DNA of 64,000 bases from Sutcliffiella horikoshii DSM 8719. Lineage in GTDB: Bacteria; Bacillota; Bacilli; Bacillales; Bacillaceae_I. Location of the stretch: assembly GCA_001648575.1 (NCBI GenBank), contig LQXN01000062.1, positions 62,001 through 126,000 of the forward strand, written 5' to 3'. Positions 24,313 to 34,042 of this stretch are shown here, piece after piece (position 1 is the first letter of the stretch; each line of letters begins with the position of its first letter). The translations under genes were made by a program, and so were the position numbers. A model generated the notes under the pieces. The model did no database searches. It saw only the letters and a list, made by a program, of their open reading frames with translations, and was not told the DNA's origin.

Positions 24313-25152
24313 TTATTTTCCGATGAACATTTGTGTCCAATAATTTCCTTCTTCAACATATCCGACACCTATGTGTGTAAATTCACCGTTAAGAATATTC
24401 TTTCTGTGTCCTTCACTATCCATCCAAGCTTGAACAACTTCTTCAGGAGAACGTTGTCCCATTGCGATGTTTTCTCCAGCTGTGTTATAAGAGATTCCAT
24501 AGTCCCTCATCATGTCAAAGGGGGAACCGTGAGTTGGGCTTGTATGTGAAAAATAATTGTTTGTTTGCATATCCTTCGACTTATCACGTGCAACATTGCT
24601 TAGTGAAGCATCCGCTTTTAAATCGGAAAGGCCATTCTTACGACGCTCTGCATTTGTGAGTTCGATTACTTTCATTTCAGTTTCAGAAATGCCTTCTGTG
24701 GATTCTTGAGCTTGTTGTTGATTATCTTCTGCAGGTTCCTCTGCAGGCTGGTTCTCTTGAGGAGCTGCCTGTTCATTTTGTGGTGCTTCTTGCGCTTGTC
24801 CTTGCTCAGGTTGTCCTTGTGGTGCTTCTTGTTCTTGGAACTTGTAAATTGCAAAAGGTCCTTGTTGTTGGAATTTCTCAACGTGAGGGAACTTTTCACT
24901 CGGGATTGAAGTGCTAAATGAGTTTTGATCAATCGTTAAGTATCCATTATGGATTTCTTGGACATCTGCACTTTGCCCCTGGCCTCTTGCATTTGTATCA
25001 TTTCGTACATTTGTAATACCGTTCCCATAGCCATTATCATTGAATGCGGTATTGTTTGTATCCAAATTTTCGTTTGCTGAATTGTTATTACAACCTACCA
25101 TCAAAGATAAGGCAAATGCAATTATTGTAGGGATTTTAACTAGTTTTTTCAT
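24313..25152 (-). CDS. CAP-domain lipoprotein (YkwD-like)
   Basis: This 279-residue exported protein has a signal sequence ending in the lipobox MVGC (KKLVKIPTIIAFALSLMVGC), then an Asn-rich segment and a low-complexity Gln/Glu/Pro linker (about residues 95-155). The C-terminal CAP domain is marked by LTNAERRKNGLSDLK, SHTSPTHGSPFDMM, GENIAMG and HRKNILN. YkwD-type proteins are cell-surface proteins of Bacilli with uncertain function. The start is the ATG after AAAAGGAG; an upstream in-frame start lacks a ribosome binding site. Confidence 0.9.
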   Translation of the reverse strand: MKKLVKIPTIIAFALSLMVGCNNNSANENLDTNNTAFNDNGYGNGITNVRNDTNARGQGQSADVQEIHNGYLTIDQNSFSTSIPSEKFPHVEKFQQQGPFAIYKFQEQEAPQGQPEQGQAQEAPQNEQAAPQENQPAEEPAEDNQQQAQESTEGISETEMKVIELTNAERRKNGLSDLKADASLSNVARDKSKDMQTNNYFSHTSPTHGSPFDMMRDYGISYNTAGENIAMGQRSPEEVVQAWMDSEGHRKNILNGEFTHIGVGYVEEGNYWTQMFIGK

Positions 25153-25251
25153 GATACATCTCCTTTTCATCATTAGTACTTCCTTAGTTTTGCTTCTTTT
25201 TAGGAAAGTATAAATGGTAAAAATAATGAAAAAGAGATATTTATCGAAAAG

Positions 25252-26211
25252 CTATTTTCCGATTAATTTCTCCAGCACTTTTTGCACCGCTAACCCCTGG
25301 TCGAAACCGACTATTTGTCCGTCTCTTTTGTTTAATTTTTTTACAAATTCTTCTACCAAGGAAACGTTTGATTGTTCTAAGGCAGAATCGTTTATAATAA
25401 CCCAATCTTCCCCTTCTTGCGCTGTTTTCACTTGCCTCCAGTTAACTAAAGATAAACTTTGCTTTGATCCGTGGATAGTAAAGGCGATTTCTTCTTTTTC
25501 CGCTTGTCCCACAAGCCCATCAATAAGTACATGAATTCCATTATTCAGCTTTAAAGTCGCAATTACTTCTTGCTCACTTATATCCTTATCTGCTGGATAA
25601 TTGACATTACTGGAAACTTCCAATACTTGCCCAAAAAAGTGTTGGATAATTTGGAGGTAATGAGGAGTAATTTCTCTAATGAACCCTCCCTGGAGACGGC
25701 TGTTTATCCAGTTTGTCTTTTGCCAAGGTCTTGGCCATTCATTAAAATGCATTTTAAGCGTAATTCGCCGTATCTCACCAAAAGCCTCTTCACTGAGCAT
25801 CTTTTCAATAGTGGCATAAGCGTTCTCATAGACAAGTGGAAAGTGCATAGCATGTATCAACCCTGATTTCTTTGCGGCTAACAACATATGTTCTGCTTCT
25901 TTTTCGGAATTTGCCAATGGTTTTTCACATAGTACATGCTTGTTGTTATCAAACGCTGCCATGACAACCTCATAATGGATAGCGGGTGGCACCGCTACAT
26001 ATACAAAATCGATTTCTTCAAGACGCATCAGGTCTTGATAATCTGTGAAGCAATCAGGATAACCACATTCTTTTGCCGTCTTTTGAATAATTTCTTCATT
26101 ATAATCACATAAAGCTTTTATTGAGATGTTAGAGGATTTTTTCAATTCTGATATTAATCTTTGCCCAACGACTCCTAATCCTACGATCCCCACATTATAA
26201 GTCTTATTCAT
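25252..26211 (-). CDS. Gfo/Idh/MocA-family oxidoreductase
   Basis: This 319-residue NAD(P)-dependent oxidoreductase has the Rossmann start VGIVGLGVVGQRLISEL, then DFVYVAVPPAIHYEVVMAAF and the conserved HVLCEKPLANSEKEAEHM (catalytic Lys in EKP). The C-terminal domain has RRITLKMHFNEWPRPWQKTNW. Substrate unknown, probably a sugar or inositol derivative. The start is chosen at MNKTYN because AAGGAGAG precedes it. Confidence 0.88.
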   Translation of the reverse strand: MNKTYNVGIVGLGVVGQRLISELKKSSNISIKALCDYNEEIIQKTAKECGYPDCFTDYQDLMRLEEIDFVYVAVPPAIHYEVVMAAFDNNKHVLCEKPLANSEKEAEHMLLAAKKSGLIHAMHFPLVYENAYATIEKMLSEEAFGEIRRITLKMHFNEWPRPWQKTNWINSRLQGGFIREITPHYLQIIQHFFGQVLEVSSNVNYPADKDISEQEVIATLKLNNGIHVLIDGLVGQAEKEEIAFTIHGSKQSLSLVNWRQVKTAQEGEDWVIINDSALEQSNVSLVEEFVKKLNKRDGQIVGFDQGLAVQKVLEKLIGK

Positions 26212-26234
26212 AAATTTTCTCTCCTTCATCAAAA

Positions 26235-26259
26235 AGCAGCTTTCCCATAGAAAGCTGCC
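26235..26259 (-). terminator. Left copy of duplicated terminator hairpin, with U-tract, element copy 4
   Basis: The stem GCAGCTTTC / GAAAGCTGC (loop CCATA) is followed on the minus strand by TTTTTGATG. The 25-bp segment recurs exactly at 26480-26504. Confidence 0.9.
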
Positions 26260-26479
26260 CAGACTGTTGACAAAGCCCTAAATATTTTTAGATTTGCACC
26301 CTGCTGTTGATCTTCGTTCCAGGCGCTTCGCTTTTCGCGGGCGGTCCGGAAGCCTCCTCGGGCTTACGCCCTGCGGGGTCTTCCATGTCCCTTCCTCCCG
26401 CAGAAGTCTGCGCGCCCTCCACAACGATCAACACAGGTTTTGCATATCTCAAAGATAAAATAACTTTGTCTATACACTG
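26260..26479 (+). mobile_element. Terminator-inserted MITE-like element, copy 4
   Basis: This 220-bp element begins CAGACTGTTGACAAAG and ends CTTTGTCTATACACTG. Its core runs from GTTGATCTTCGTTCCAGGCG to CCACAACGATCAAC. It lies between exact 25-bp copies of a terminator hairpin, between the PfpI-family gene and the Gfo/Idh gene, both on the minus strand. Confidence 0.85.
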
Positions 26480-26504
26480 AGCAGCTTTCCCATAGAAAGC
26501 TGCC
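26480..26504 (-). repeat. Right copy of duplicated terminator hairpin, element copy 4
   Basis: This is an exact duplicate of 26235-26259. On the minus strand it is followed by CAGTGTATAGAC, not a U-tract. Confidence 0.9.
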
Positions 26505-26528
26505 GGAATGCTTTTATAAATGGTTCAT

Positions 26529-27050
26529 TTACTGAGCCAATACTCGGATGAATTCTCTCATATAATCAGGAAGATCAGGTGGTCTTCTGCTCGAAACGAT
26601 GTTCGCATCCACAACCACTGGTTCGTTCACCCATTCTGCACCTGCGTTGATCATGTCATCTTTAATTCCCGGAGTACTTGTTACTTTCTTGCCTTGAAGT
26701 ATATCGGCAGAAATGAGCACCCATCCTGCATGACAGATTTGACCGATTGGTTTTTTTTGTTCATTCATCGTTTGAACCATGGACAGGATGCTATCATACC
26801 TTCTAAGTTTATCAGGGGACCATCCTCCTGGCACAAGGATCGCATCATATTCATCAGGGTCGGCATCATGGAATGAAATATCTGACTTGATGGGAACACC
26901 ATATTTCCCAATGTAAGTAGTGTTTTCCTCTTCACCTGCAATAACTACTTCTGCACCTTCTTCGCGTAAACGCAAAACAGGGTACCATAGCTCCAAATCT
27001 TCAAAGTCATCGCTTACTAATTGAATAACTTTTTTGTTATGTAATGACAT
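26529..27050 (-). CDS. DJ-1/PfpI-family protein (YfkM/general stress protein 18-like)
   Basis: This 173-residue class I glutamine amidotransferase-like protein has KKVIQLVSDDFEDLELWYP at the start, AILVPGGWSPDKLRR, the nucleophile elbow GQICHAGWVLISADI and VVVDANIVSSRRPPDLPDYMREF at the end. The PfpI/YfkM branch includes deglycase or stress proteins. The start at 27050 has AAGGAGG 6-7 bases upstream. No sigma-B motif is evident upstream. Confidence 0.9.
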   Translation of the reverse strand: MSLHNKKVIQLVSDDFEDLELWYPVLRLREEGAEVVIAGEEENTTYIGKYGVPIKSDISFHDADPDEYDAILVPGGWSPDKLRRYDSILSMVQTMNEQKKPIGQICHAGWVLISADILQGKKVTSTPGIKDDMINAGAEWVNEPVVVDANIVSSRRPPDLPDYMREFIRVLAQ

Positions 27051-27130
27051 AAGAAAACCTCCTTCACAATAGTATAGTTTTATTGTGAACGAGGGCTGAG
27101 GGTTTTGCAAATTTGAGAAATCTATATAGT

Positions 27131-28501
27131 TTAAATATGTTGTTCGGCGAGAACAAGTTGACTTTTCACTTGCTCAAATGATGTTCCACCCTCACTGTTC
27201 CGAGCCCCTACAACATGTTTCGGCTGAAGGATTTCAAAAATATCTTCTGAAAATAATGGTGAGAATTGCTGATATTCCTCAATGGACAGCCCGAGAAGAA
27301 ACTTTTTTTGGTTGATGGCGTAAAGAACAATCTTTCCTATAATTTCATGCGCCTGCCTGAATGGAAGTCCCTTAGTCACAAGGTAATCCGCAATATCCGT
27401 TGCATTGGAGAAGTCCTGGGAAACTGCATCGAACATGTTCTTTTGGTTTACAGTCATCGTCTCAATCATTGGCGCCAGCAATCTTAAGGATCCATCTAGC
27501 GTTTTGACTGTGTCAAACATTCCTTCTTTGTCTTCTTGCATATCTTTGTTGTATGCCAATGGAAGTCCTTTCAAAACGGTTAATAACCCTACGAGATTTC
27601 CATAAACTCTTCCGGTCTTTGCACGAAGCAGTTCAGGTACGTCCGGATTTTTCTTTTGGGGCATGATACTAGATCCAGTACAGAAAGAATCATCAAGTTC
27701 GATAAATTGGAACTCCTGACTCGACCAAATCACCAATTCTTCTGATAGACGAGAGATATGTGTCATGATCAGAGATGCATGGGATAAAAATTCGACGATA
27801 AAATCACGGTCACTGACGGCATCCATACTGTTAGGATAAATTTTTTCAAATCCTAGTAAGGAAGCAGTCTGTGCACGATCTATGGGGAAGGTTGTTCCAG
27901 CCAAGGCACCAGCCCCAAGAGGCGACCAGTTGATTCGCTTCATACTATCTTGCAACCTTTCCTTATCACGCTCCAACATCCAAAAATATGCCATTAGGTG
28001 ATGGGCAAAAGATACCGGCTGGGCTCTTTGCAGATGCGTGTATCCGGGGACAATGGTATGCACATTTTCTTTGGATTTAATTAAAATGGATTTTTGCACT
28101 TCCGTTAATAGTGAAATGATGCTTTCCGTTTGCTTCTTTAGATACAAGTGCATATCTGTAGCAACTTGGTCATTTCTGCTTCTGCCAGTATGAAGCTTCC
28201 CGCCCACTGGTCCTATTTCATCAATTAAAAGTTTTTCGATGTTCATATGAATGTCTTCATGTGCAACAGAAAATTCCACTTCCCCCGCCAATATTTTGTT
28301 TTCGATAACTTGTAATCCATGCTTGATAGCAACTGCATCTTCTACAGCTATGATTGCGCAGTCACTTAGCATTTGTACATGTGCCAAGCTTCCTTGTATA
28401 TCTTCTAGTGCGAGTTCTTTGTCGAATTCAATGGATGCTGTAAATTCTTCGACTAGTTTGTTGGTTTCTTTTGTAAATCGTCCACCCCAAAGCTTTGTCA
28501 T
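27131..28501 (-). CDS. argH: Argininosuccinate lyase
   Basis: This 456-residue protein splits argininosuccinate into arginine and fumarate. It has [18 protein letters not shown] at the start, [22 protein letters not shown], and the fumarase-superfamily signature [18 protein letters not shown] with the catalytic Ser loop. It is the last gene of the arginine cluster, 78 bases after argG. RBS GAGGAGG precedes the ATG. Confidence 0.97.
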   Translation of the reverse strand: MTKLWGGRFTKETNKLVEEFTASIEFDKELALEDIQGSLAHVQMLSDCAIIAVEDAVAIKHGLQVIENKILAGEVEFSVAHEDIHMNIEKLLIDEIGPVGGKLHTGRSRNDQVATDMHLYLKKQTESIISLLTEVQKSILIKSKENVHTIVPGYTHLQRAQPVSFAHHLMAYFWMLERDKERLQDSMKRINWSPLGAGALAGTTFPIDRAQTASLLGFEKIYPNSMDAVSDRDFIVEFLSHASLIMTHISRLSEELVIWSSQEFQFIELDDSFCTGSSIMPQKKNPDVPELLRAKTGRVYGNLVGLLTVLKGLPLAYNKDMQEDKEGMFDTVKTLDGSLRLLAPMIETMTVNQKNMFDAVSQDFSNATDIADYLVTKGLPFRQAHEIIGKIVLYAINQKKFLLGLSIEEYQQFSPLFSEDIFEILQPKHVVGARNSEGGTSFEQVKSQLVLAEQHI

Positions 28502-28579
28502 GTTGCTGCCTCCTCTTACTGTTAGGTTGTTCGTAAACCATTGATTACCTATACCGCCGGTAGCTCCAATCGGCTTATG

Positions 28580-29791
28580 TTAAATGTTCACTTTTTCTTT
28601 TTTGTGGATTTCCGCATACACTTTTGTCGGCAAGCCCCATAGTTTGATGAAACCTACTGCTGCGTCGTGATCGAACATATCCCCTTTGGAATAGGTTGCA
28701 AGCTCTTCATTATAAAGACTATATGCCGATTGACGACCTACTACAGTGTGGTTACCTTTTTGCAATTTCACTCGTATCTTTCCAGTTACATTTTTTTGTG
28801 TTTCTTCAATAAATGCTCCCAGGGCGTTCACCAATGGAGAAAACCAAAGCCCTTCGTAGATGACCTTTGCCATCTGTTCTTCTACCGATGTTTTGAATTG
28901 TGTCACTTCTCTTGGAAGGGTCAGGAATTCAAGCTCCTTATGTGCTTGAATCAGAATCAATGCTGCCGGGTTCTCGTATACTTCACGTGATTTAATGCCA
29001 ACAAGACGGTTTTCGATATGGTCGATTCTTCCGACTCCGTGTTTTCCTCCGACAAGATTCAACTCTTCAATTAAATCCACTAGTCCCATCGGCTTGTCAT
29101 TTAGGGCAACCGGAACCCCTTGGTCAAATGTAATTTCCATGTATTCAGCTTGGTCGGGTGTCAGTTCAATTGGATTGGTCCAATCAAAAGCAGCTTCTGG
29201 CGCTTCATTCCACGGATTTTCCAGAACACCTGCTTCACATGCTCTTCCCCAGATGTTGGCATCAATAGAGAAGGGGTTATCCAAATTAACTGGAATTGGG
29301 ATATTATGTTTCATCGCATACTCAATTTCTTCATCTCTGGTCATTCCCCATTCACGGACTGGTGCAATGACTTTCAGGTTCGGATTCAAGGCCTGAATGG
29401 ATACTTCAAAACGAACTTGGTCGTTTCCTTTTCCCGTACAACCATGTGCCACAGCAACTGCTCCTTCTTCTTCAGCTACTTGCACAAGCAATTTAGAAAT
29501 CAGCGGACGTGATAAAGCGGAGGATAGCGGGTACTTTCCCTCATACATCGCGTTTGATTTTAGTGCAGGGAGAATATAATCGTTGGCTAACATCTCTTTT
29601 GCATCCACCATAATAGCTTTGATTGCCCCTACATCCAATGCCTTTTGTCTAATGGATTCCAGATCCTTGCCTTCCCCTACATCTAACCCAAGTGCAATAA
29701 CATCGTAACCATATTTCTCTTGAAGCCATTTAACAGAAACAGAGGTATCAAGTCCTCCGGAATATGCTAATACCACTTTTTCTTTCGCCAT
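28580..29791 (-). CDS. argG: Argininosuccinate synthase
   Basis: This 403-residue enzyme joins citrulline and aspartate with ATP. It has the PP-loop [15 protein letters not shown] at the N-terminus, [13 protein letters not shown] and [13 protein letters not shown]. It lies 67 bases after argF with AAGGAGG before the ATG. The short gap contains an ARG-box-like palindrome, so a separate or internal promoter under AhrC/ArgR control is possible. Confidence 0.97.
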   Translation of the reverse strand: MAKEKVVLAYSGGLDTSVSVKWLQEKYGYDVIALGLDVGEGKDLESIRQKALDVGAIKAIMVDAKEMLANDYILPALKSNAMYEGKYPLSSALSRPLISKLLVQVAEEEGAVAVAHGCTGKGNDQVRFEVSIQALNPNLKVIAPVREWGMTRDEEIEYAMKHNIPIPVNLDNPFSIDANIWGRACEAGVLENPWNEAPEAAFDWTNPIELTPDQAEYMEITFDQGVPVALNDKPMGLVDLIEELNLVGGKHGVGRIDHIENRLVGIKSREVYENPAALILIQAHKELEFLTLPREVTQFKTSVEEQMAKVIYEGLWFSPLVNALGAFIEETQKNVTGKIRVKLQKGNHTVVGRQSAYSLYNEELATYSKGDMFDHDAAVGFIKLWGLPTKVYAEIHKKEKVNI

Positions 29792-29827
29792 TCAAATTTC
29801 CTCCTTAGGTATAAAAATCTACGTTGT

Positions 29828-29841
29828 TGTATTTTTATACA
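29828..29841 (-). promoter_or_regulatory. ARG-box-like palindrome upstream of argG
   Basis: TGTATTTTTATACA has arms TGTAT/ATACA, the same arms as in the site before argC at 39459-39472. In Bacilli the AhrC/ArgR repressor binds AT-rich palindromes of this kind. A second partial match (GGTATAAAAATC) lies about 20 bases nearer argG. Confidence 0.55.
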
Positions 29842-29858
29842 TTTTGTTGTAAAAAAAA

Positions 29859-30833
29859 TTAGTTTCCGAGTAAAGCCTTTAATAGTGCTTTTTGAGCATG
29901 AAGTCTGTTTTCAGCCTCATCAAACACCACGGAATGTGGGCCATCTATAATATCTGCAGTAACCTCTTCCCCACGGTGAACAGGTAGGCAATGAAGAAAT
30001 ATGAAATCCGGCTTTGCATGCTTGCAAAGTTCCGTATTAACTTGAAATGGTGCTAATGCTTTAAGTCTTTCTACGGTTTCAGCTTCTTGCCCCATGCTGG
30101 CCCAGACGTCCGTCACAACCACATCTGCCCCGTTGATCATCTCTACTGGACACATACCAACCAAAATAGATGATCCTGTTGCATTCGCCTCAATCTTCGC
30201 ATTTTCTAGAATAGAAGCATCCGGTTCAAACCCAGCTGGACATGCAATTGATATGTCCATTCCGACTTTAACGGCTCCTTCTATCAGTGAATGTGCCATA
30301 TTGTTGTTCGCATCTCCCAAATAGCAAAGCTTCAATCCTTTCAGCTTCCCTTTATGCTCCTGAATGGTCAGCAGATCTGCCAACACTTGTGCAGGATGAT
30401 GGGAGTCTGTCAGTCCATTTATGATCGGTACGGTAGAATGTAGTGCGAACTCTTCGATAATTTGATGTTCGAATGTGCGAATCATCAACCCATCCACATA
30501 TCTTGAAAGGACTTTTGCTGTGTCAGACGGAGATTCGCCACGTCCCAACTGGATATCATTGGAACTTAAAAATATTGCATGACCGCCAAGTTGCAGCATG
30601 CCTACTTCAAATGATACTCTTGTTCTTGTGGATGATTTTTCAAAGAGCATGGCAAGTACTTTTCCTTGTAGATAAGGATGTGCTTTTCCCTCTTTTTGAT
30701 ATTTCTTTAGTTTAATAGCTTCTGCCAATAAATAATGGATATCATTTTGTGTCAAGGATCCAAGTGTCAAAAAATGAGATTGACTCAATTGATAGGTATC
30801 CTTGTTCGTTTCCCATTTTAGTACACTTTGCAT
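29859..30833 (-). CDS. argF: Ornithine carbamoyltransferase
   Basis: This 324-residue enzyme makes citrulline from ornithine and carbamoyl phosphate. It has the carbamoyl-phosphate motif SSTRTRVSFEVGM, HPAQVLADLLTIQEH, and FLHCLPVHRGEEVT (ornithine and catalytic Cys loop). Its ATG lies inside the last 16 bases of carB, with GAGAGGT upstream. This overlap points to translational coupling. Confidence 0.96.
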   Translation of the reverse strand: MQSVLKWETNKDTYQLSQSHFLTLGSLTQNDIHYLLAEAIKLKKYQKEGKAHPYLQGKVLAMLFEKSSTRTRVSFEVGMLQLGGHAIFLSSNDIQLGRGESPSDTAKVLSRYVDGLMIRTFEHQIIEEFALHSTVPIINGLTDSHHPAQVLADLLTIQEHKGKLKGLKLCYLGDANNNMAHSLIEGAVKVGMDISIACPAGFEPDASILENAKIEANATGSSILVGMCPVEMINGADVVVTDVWASMGQEAETVERLKALAPFQVNTELCKHAKPDFIFLHCLPVHRGEEVTADIIDGPHSVVFDEAENRLHAQKALLKALLGN

Positions 30834-33800
30834 AAATATTCAACCTCTCTTTTTCTATTTTTTAAATATTTTTTGATGGTCCGATAATTTAGCTCTATTG
30901 GTTGGTCTAACAGATTTGCCTGAGAAGCCGTTTCAAGACATGTAAATATTTTAATCCCGTGTCTTGTACACATTGCTCGATAGTTGGCTCCCTCACGAGA
31001 TTGATCTCTTCCTTTGGTTGGGATGATGATGGCCGCAGCCAAGGATTTCGTTTTTAAAGTAGAGTGGATTTCTTCTTGTAAAACTGTCTTTACAGATATC
31101 CCATTGTTTCTCAAGAATTCTGATGTCCCTTTTGTTGCATATATATTAAAGCATTTCTTATGAAGTTCCGTAAGTAATGGAAGAGCCTGTTGTTTCTCCC
31201 GATCGGTTATGGAACAAAAAATTGACTTTTCCGCACCAGTGTATCTAAATGGACTTTCCTTACCAAGAAATAATGCTTTATTCATCGCTTCTTCCACTGT
31301 CATACCCATTCCGATAATTTCTCCAGTTGACTTCATTTCCGGACCGAGAACATGATCGACGTCCTTTAACTTGGAAGCGGAAAATATAGGTGCTTTTACT
31401 GTCCAGAAGTCCGGTTCCTCTTTTAATCCAATCTCAGTGAGCTTCTCACCCAATTGTGCTTTAACTGCAAGTTCTATCATAGGTACATCAGTTACTTTGC
31501 TGACAATAGGCACCGTCCTTGATGCTCTTGGGTTGACTTCCAGAACATAAATAATTTCATCAGAAACAACAAACTGAATATTGGCTATCCCGATGATCTG
31601 TGCTTTTTTACAGATACGTTTTGTGTAATCAACCAGTTTTTCTTTCATTTCTATTGTCAACGACAGAGGAGGAAAGACAGCATGGCTGTCACCTGAATGA
31701 ACACCGGCTTTTTCTATATGTTCAAAAATTGCCGGGATGAATATTTCTTCTCCATCAGATATTACATCCAGTTCACATTCAAGGCCAGGGATAAAGCTGT
31801 CCACTAACAACGGCCAGAGCGAGTCTTCTGTTCCATGCATGTGGATGAAGTCATCCAATTCTTCTTCCTTATATAAGGTGTACATGGATTGTCCTCCGAT
31901 GACATAGGACGGTCGTACCAATACCGGAAAGCCGATAACTTCTGCAACTGCCTTCAATTGATTTGGATGATCCACCATCTTACCTTTAATGTGTGGTATA
32001 CCTTGGGCTTCCAACAGGTTGTAAAAAAGGGAGCGGTCCTCTAGCTGATCAATTGAATCCCTGCTGGTTCCTGCGATGGTTACTCCCTCACGTTCCAAGC
32101 CTTCCGCCAAATTAATGGCAGTCTGACCACCAAATTGGATGAAGACAAGGTCGACATTCTCTTTATGAATGATCGGTAGAATATCTTCAACTGTAATCGG
32201 TTCAAAGTATAGATTATCAGCTATAGAAAAGTCCGTACTTACTGTTTCAGGATTATTGTTTACCACGATTGTGTCATATCCGGCATTTTTCAATGCTTTC
32301 ACCGCATGTACGGAACAATAGTCGAACTCAATTCCCTGACCGATCCGAATCGGTCCTGAACCGACTACAAGAGCCTTTTTGTTCTTGCCCACAAGCACCT
32401 CATCCCCCCCGTTGTATGTGGAATAGTAATAAGGGGTGATTGCTTCAAATTCTGCAGCACATGTATCAACTTGTTTGTAAGAAGGTTTAATGTGATATTC
32501 TTTCATAAGCCTTAATAATTCATCATTCGTACACCCCAGAAGAATACATAGCCTTTCGTTACTTATATTTTGCCTTTTAGCTTTATTTAACAGATCTGGA
32601 GTAAGAGTGGCCAATGTAACTTCGGATAGCTGTTGCTCTAAAGAAACCATATTCAGTAGTTTATTCAGAAACCATTCATCGATGGATGTCAGTTCATGGA
32701 TAGAATGGACAGACTTCCCTTGCATCAATGCATGCGTGATCGCGAATAGTCTCATATGGGTTGGTTCATAGAGAAGTTCCATCCATGAATTTTCACTCAT
32801 TTTTTCAATTGACGGATGGGTGATCCCGTGTACTTTTATCTCCATGGAGCGTAACCCTTTATTCAATGCCCCTTCAAAAGTACGGTCGATTGCAAGTACC
32901 TCGCCAGTTGCTTTCATTTGGGTGCTCAAGTTTATATCCGCTTCTGGGAACTTGTCAAAAGGAAATCGTGGGAGTTTCACTACTACATAGTCGAGAGCTG
33001 GCTCAAAGGATGCAAAAGTGCTTCCTGTGATAGGGTTTTTAATTTCGTCCAAATGATAGCCGATGGCACACTTGGCAGCGATTCTGGCAATCGGATATCC
33101 GGTGGCCTTCGAGGCGAGAGCCGATGAACGGCTAACACGCGGATTCACTTCAATGATATAGTAATTATCTGAATGGGGGTCCAAAGCAAATTGGATGTTA
33201 CAGCCTCCCACAATTTCTAAGCTTCTAATTATTTTTAGACTTGCATTTCTCAAGATCTGATATTGTCTGTCCGTCAAAGTTTGTGATGGAGCAACTACGA
33301 TGGAGTCTCCTGTATGGACACCGACCGGATCGAGATTTTCCATGTTGCATACGATAATGCAAGTGTCATTGTCGTCGCGCATTACCTCATACTCCACTTC
33401 TTTCCAGCCTTTGATGCTTTTTTCTACTAATACCTGATGTATGGGGCTTAAATTCAACCCATTTACCAATAACGATTCAAGCTCTTGTTCGTTATGTGCG
33501 AAGCCTCCACCCTCACCCCCCAATGTGTATGCGGGTCTTACGATGATGGGATACCCAATTTTTTTCACAAATTGTATTCCTTCCCCGAATGAGTGAACTA
33601 TTTCAGATTCTGGAATCGGTTCATTCAAATCCATCATAAGCTTACGGAATTTCTCTCTGTCTTCTCCTTGCTGTATGGATTTCACAGACGTTCCAAGAAC
33701 CTGGACATTATTTTTCTCGAGGATCCCTTTTTCGTACAGTTCCACAATTAAATTTAATGCTGTTTGACCACCTAGGGTTCCGATGATTCCGTCAGGCTTT

Positions 33801-34042
33801 TCCATGCTTATAATTTTCTCCAAACATTCAACGGTCAATGGCTCCATATATACACAATCTGCAATATCAGAATCTGTCATGATGGTTGCAGGGTTATTGT
33901 TTACTAGAACCACTTCGATGCCCTCTTCTTTCAGAGCCAGGCACGCTTGCGTCCCTGCGTAGTCAAATTCTGCTGCTTGCCCGATGACAATGGGTCCCGA
34001 GCCGATTACTAGAACTTTATGAATTTCTTTATTGAATGGCAT
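30818..34042 (-). CDS. carB: Carbamoyl phosphate synthase, large subunit (arginine-linked)
   Basis: This 1074-residue protein has two tandem ATP-grasp units (first about 1-550 and second about 550-930) and a C-terminal MGS-like regulatory domain. Signals include VLVIGSGPIVIGQAAEFDYAGTQA, its counterpart ALVVGSGPIRIGQGIEFDYC, and paired VNPRVSRSSALASKATG / VNPRASRTVPIVSKVTD motifs. It uses glutamine-derived ammonia from CarA. It overlaps carA by 14 bases. Placement in the arg operon implies an arginine-specific copy separate from a pyrimidine pyrAB copy elsewhere. Confidence 0.97.
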   Translation of the reverse strand: MPFNKEIHKVLVIGSGPIVIGQAAEFDYAGTQACLALKEEGIEVVLVNNNPATIMTDSDIADCVYMEPLTVECLEKIISMEKPDGIIGTLGGQTALNLIVELYEKGILEKNNVQVLGTSVKSIQQGEDREKFRKLMMDLNEPIPESEIVHSFGEGIQFVKKIGYPIIVRPAYTLGGEGGGFAHNEQELESLLVNGLNLSPIHQVLVEKSIKGWKEVEYEVMRDDNDTCIIVCNMENLDPVGVHTGDSIVVAPSQTLTDRQYQILRNASLKIIRSLEIVGGCNIQFALDPHSDNYYIIEVNPRVSRSSALASKATGYPIARIAAKCAIGYHLDEIKNPITGSTFASFEPALDYVVVKLPRFPFDKFPEADINLSTQMKATGEVLAIDRTFEGALNKGLRSMEIKVHGITHPSIEKMSENSWMELLYEPTHMRLFAITHALMQGKSVHSIHELTSIDEWFLNKLLNMVSLEQQLSEVTLATLTPDLLNKAKRQNISNERLCILLGCTNDELLRLMKEYHIKPSYKQVDTCAAEFEAITPYYYSTYNGGDEVLVGKNKKALVVGSGPIRIGQGIEFDYCSVHAVKALKNAGYDTIVVNNNPETVSTDFSIADNLYFEPITVEDILPIIHKENVDLVFIQFGGQTAINLAEGLEREGVTIAGTSRDSIDQLEDRSLFYNLLEAQGIPHIKGKMVDHPNQLKAVAEVIGFPVLVRPSYVIGGQSMYTLYKEEELDDFIHMHGTEDSLWPLLVDSFIPGLECELDVISDGEEIFIPAIFEHIEKAGVHSGDSHAVFPPLSLTIEMKEKLVDYTKRICKKAQIIGIANIQFVVSDEIIYVLEVNPRASRTVPIVSKVTDVPMIELAVKAQLGEKLTEIGLKEEPDFWTVKAPIFSASKLKDVDHVLGPEMKSTGEIIGMGMTVEEAMNKALFLGKESPFRYTGAEKSIFCSITDREKQQALPLLTELHKKCFNIYATKGTSEFLRNNGISVKTVLQEEIHSTLKTKSLAAAIIIPTKGRDQSREGANYRAMCTRHGIKIFTCLETASQANLLDQPIELNYRTIKKYLKNRKREVEYLCKVY

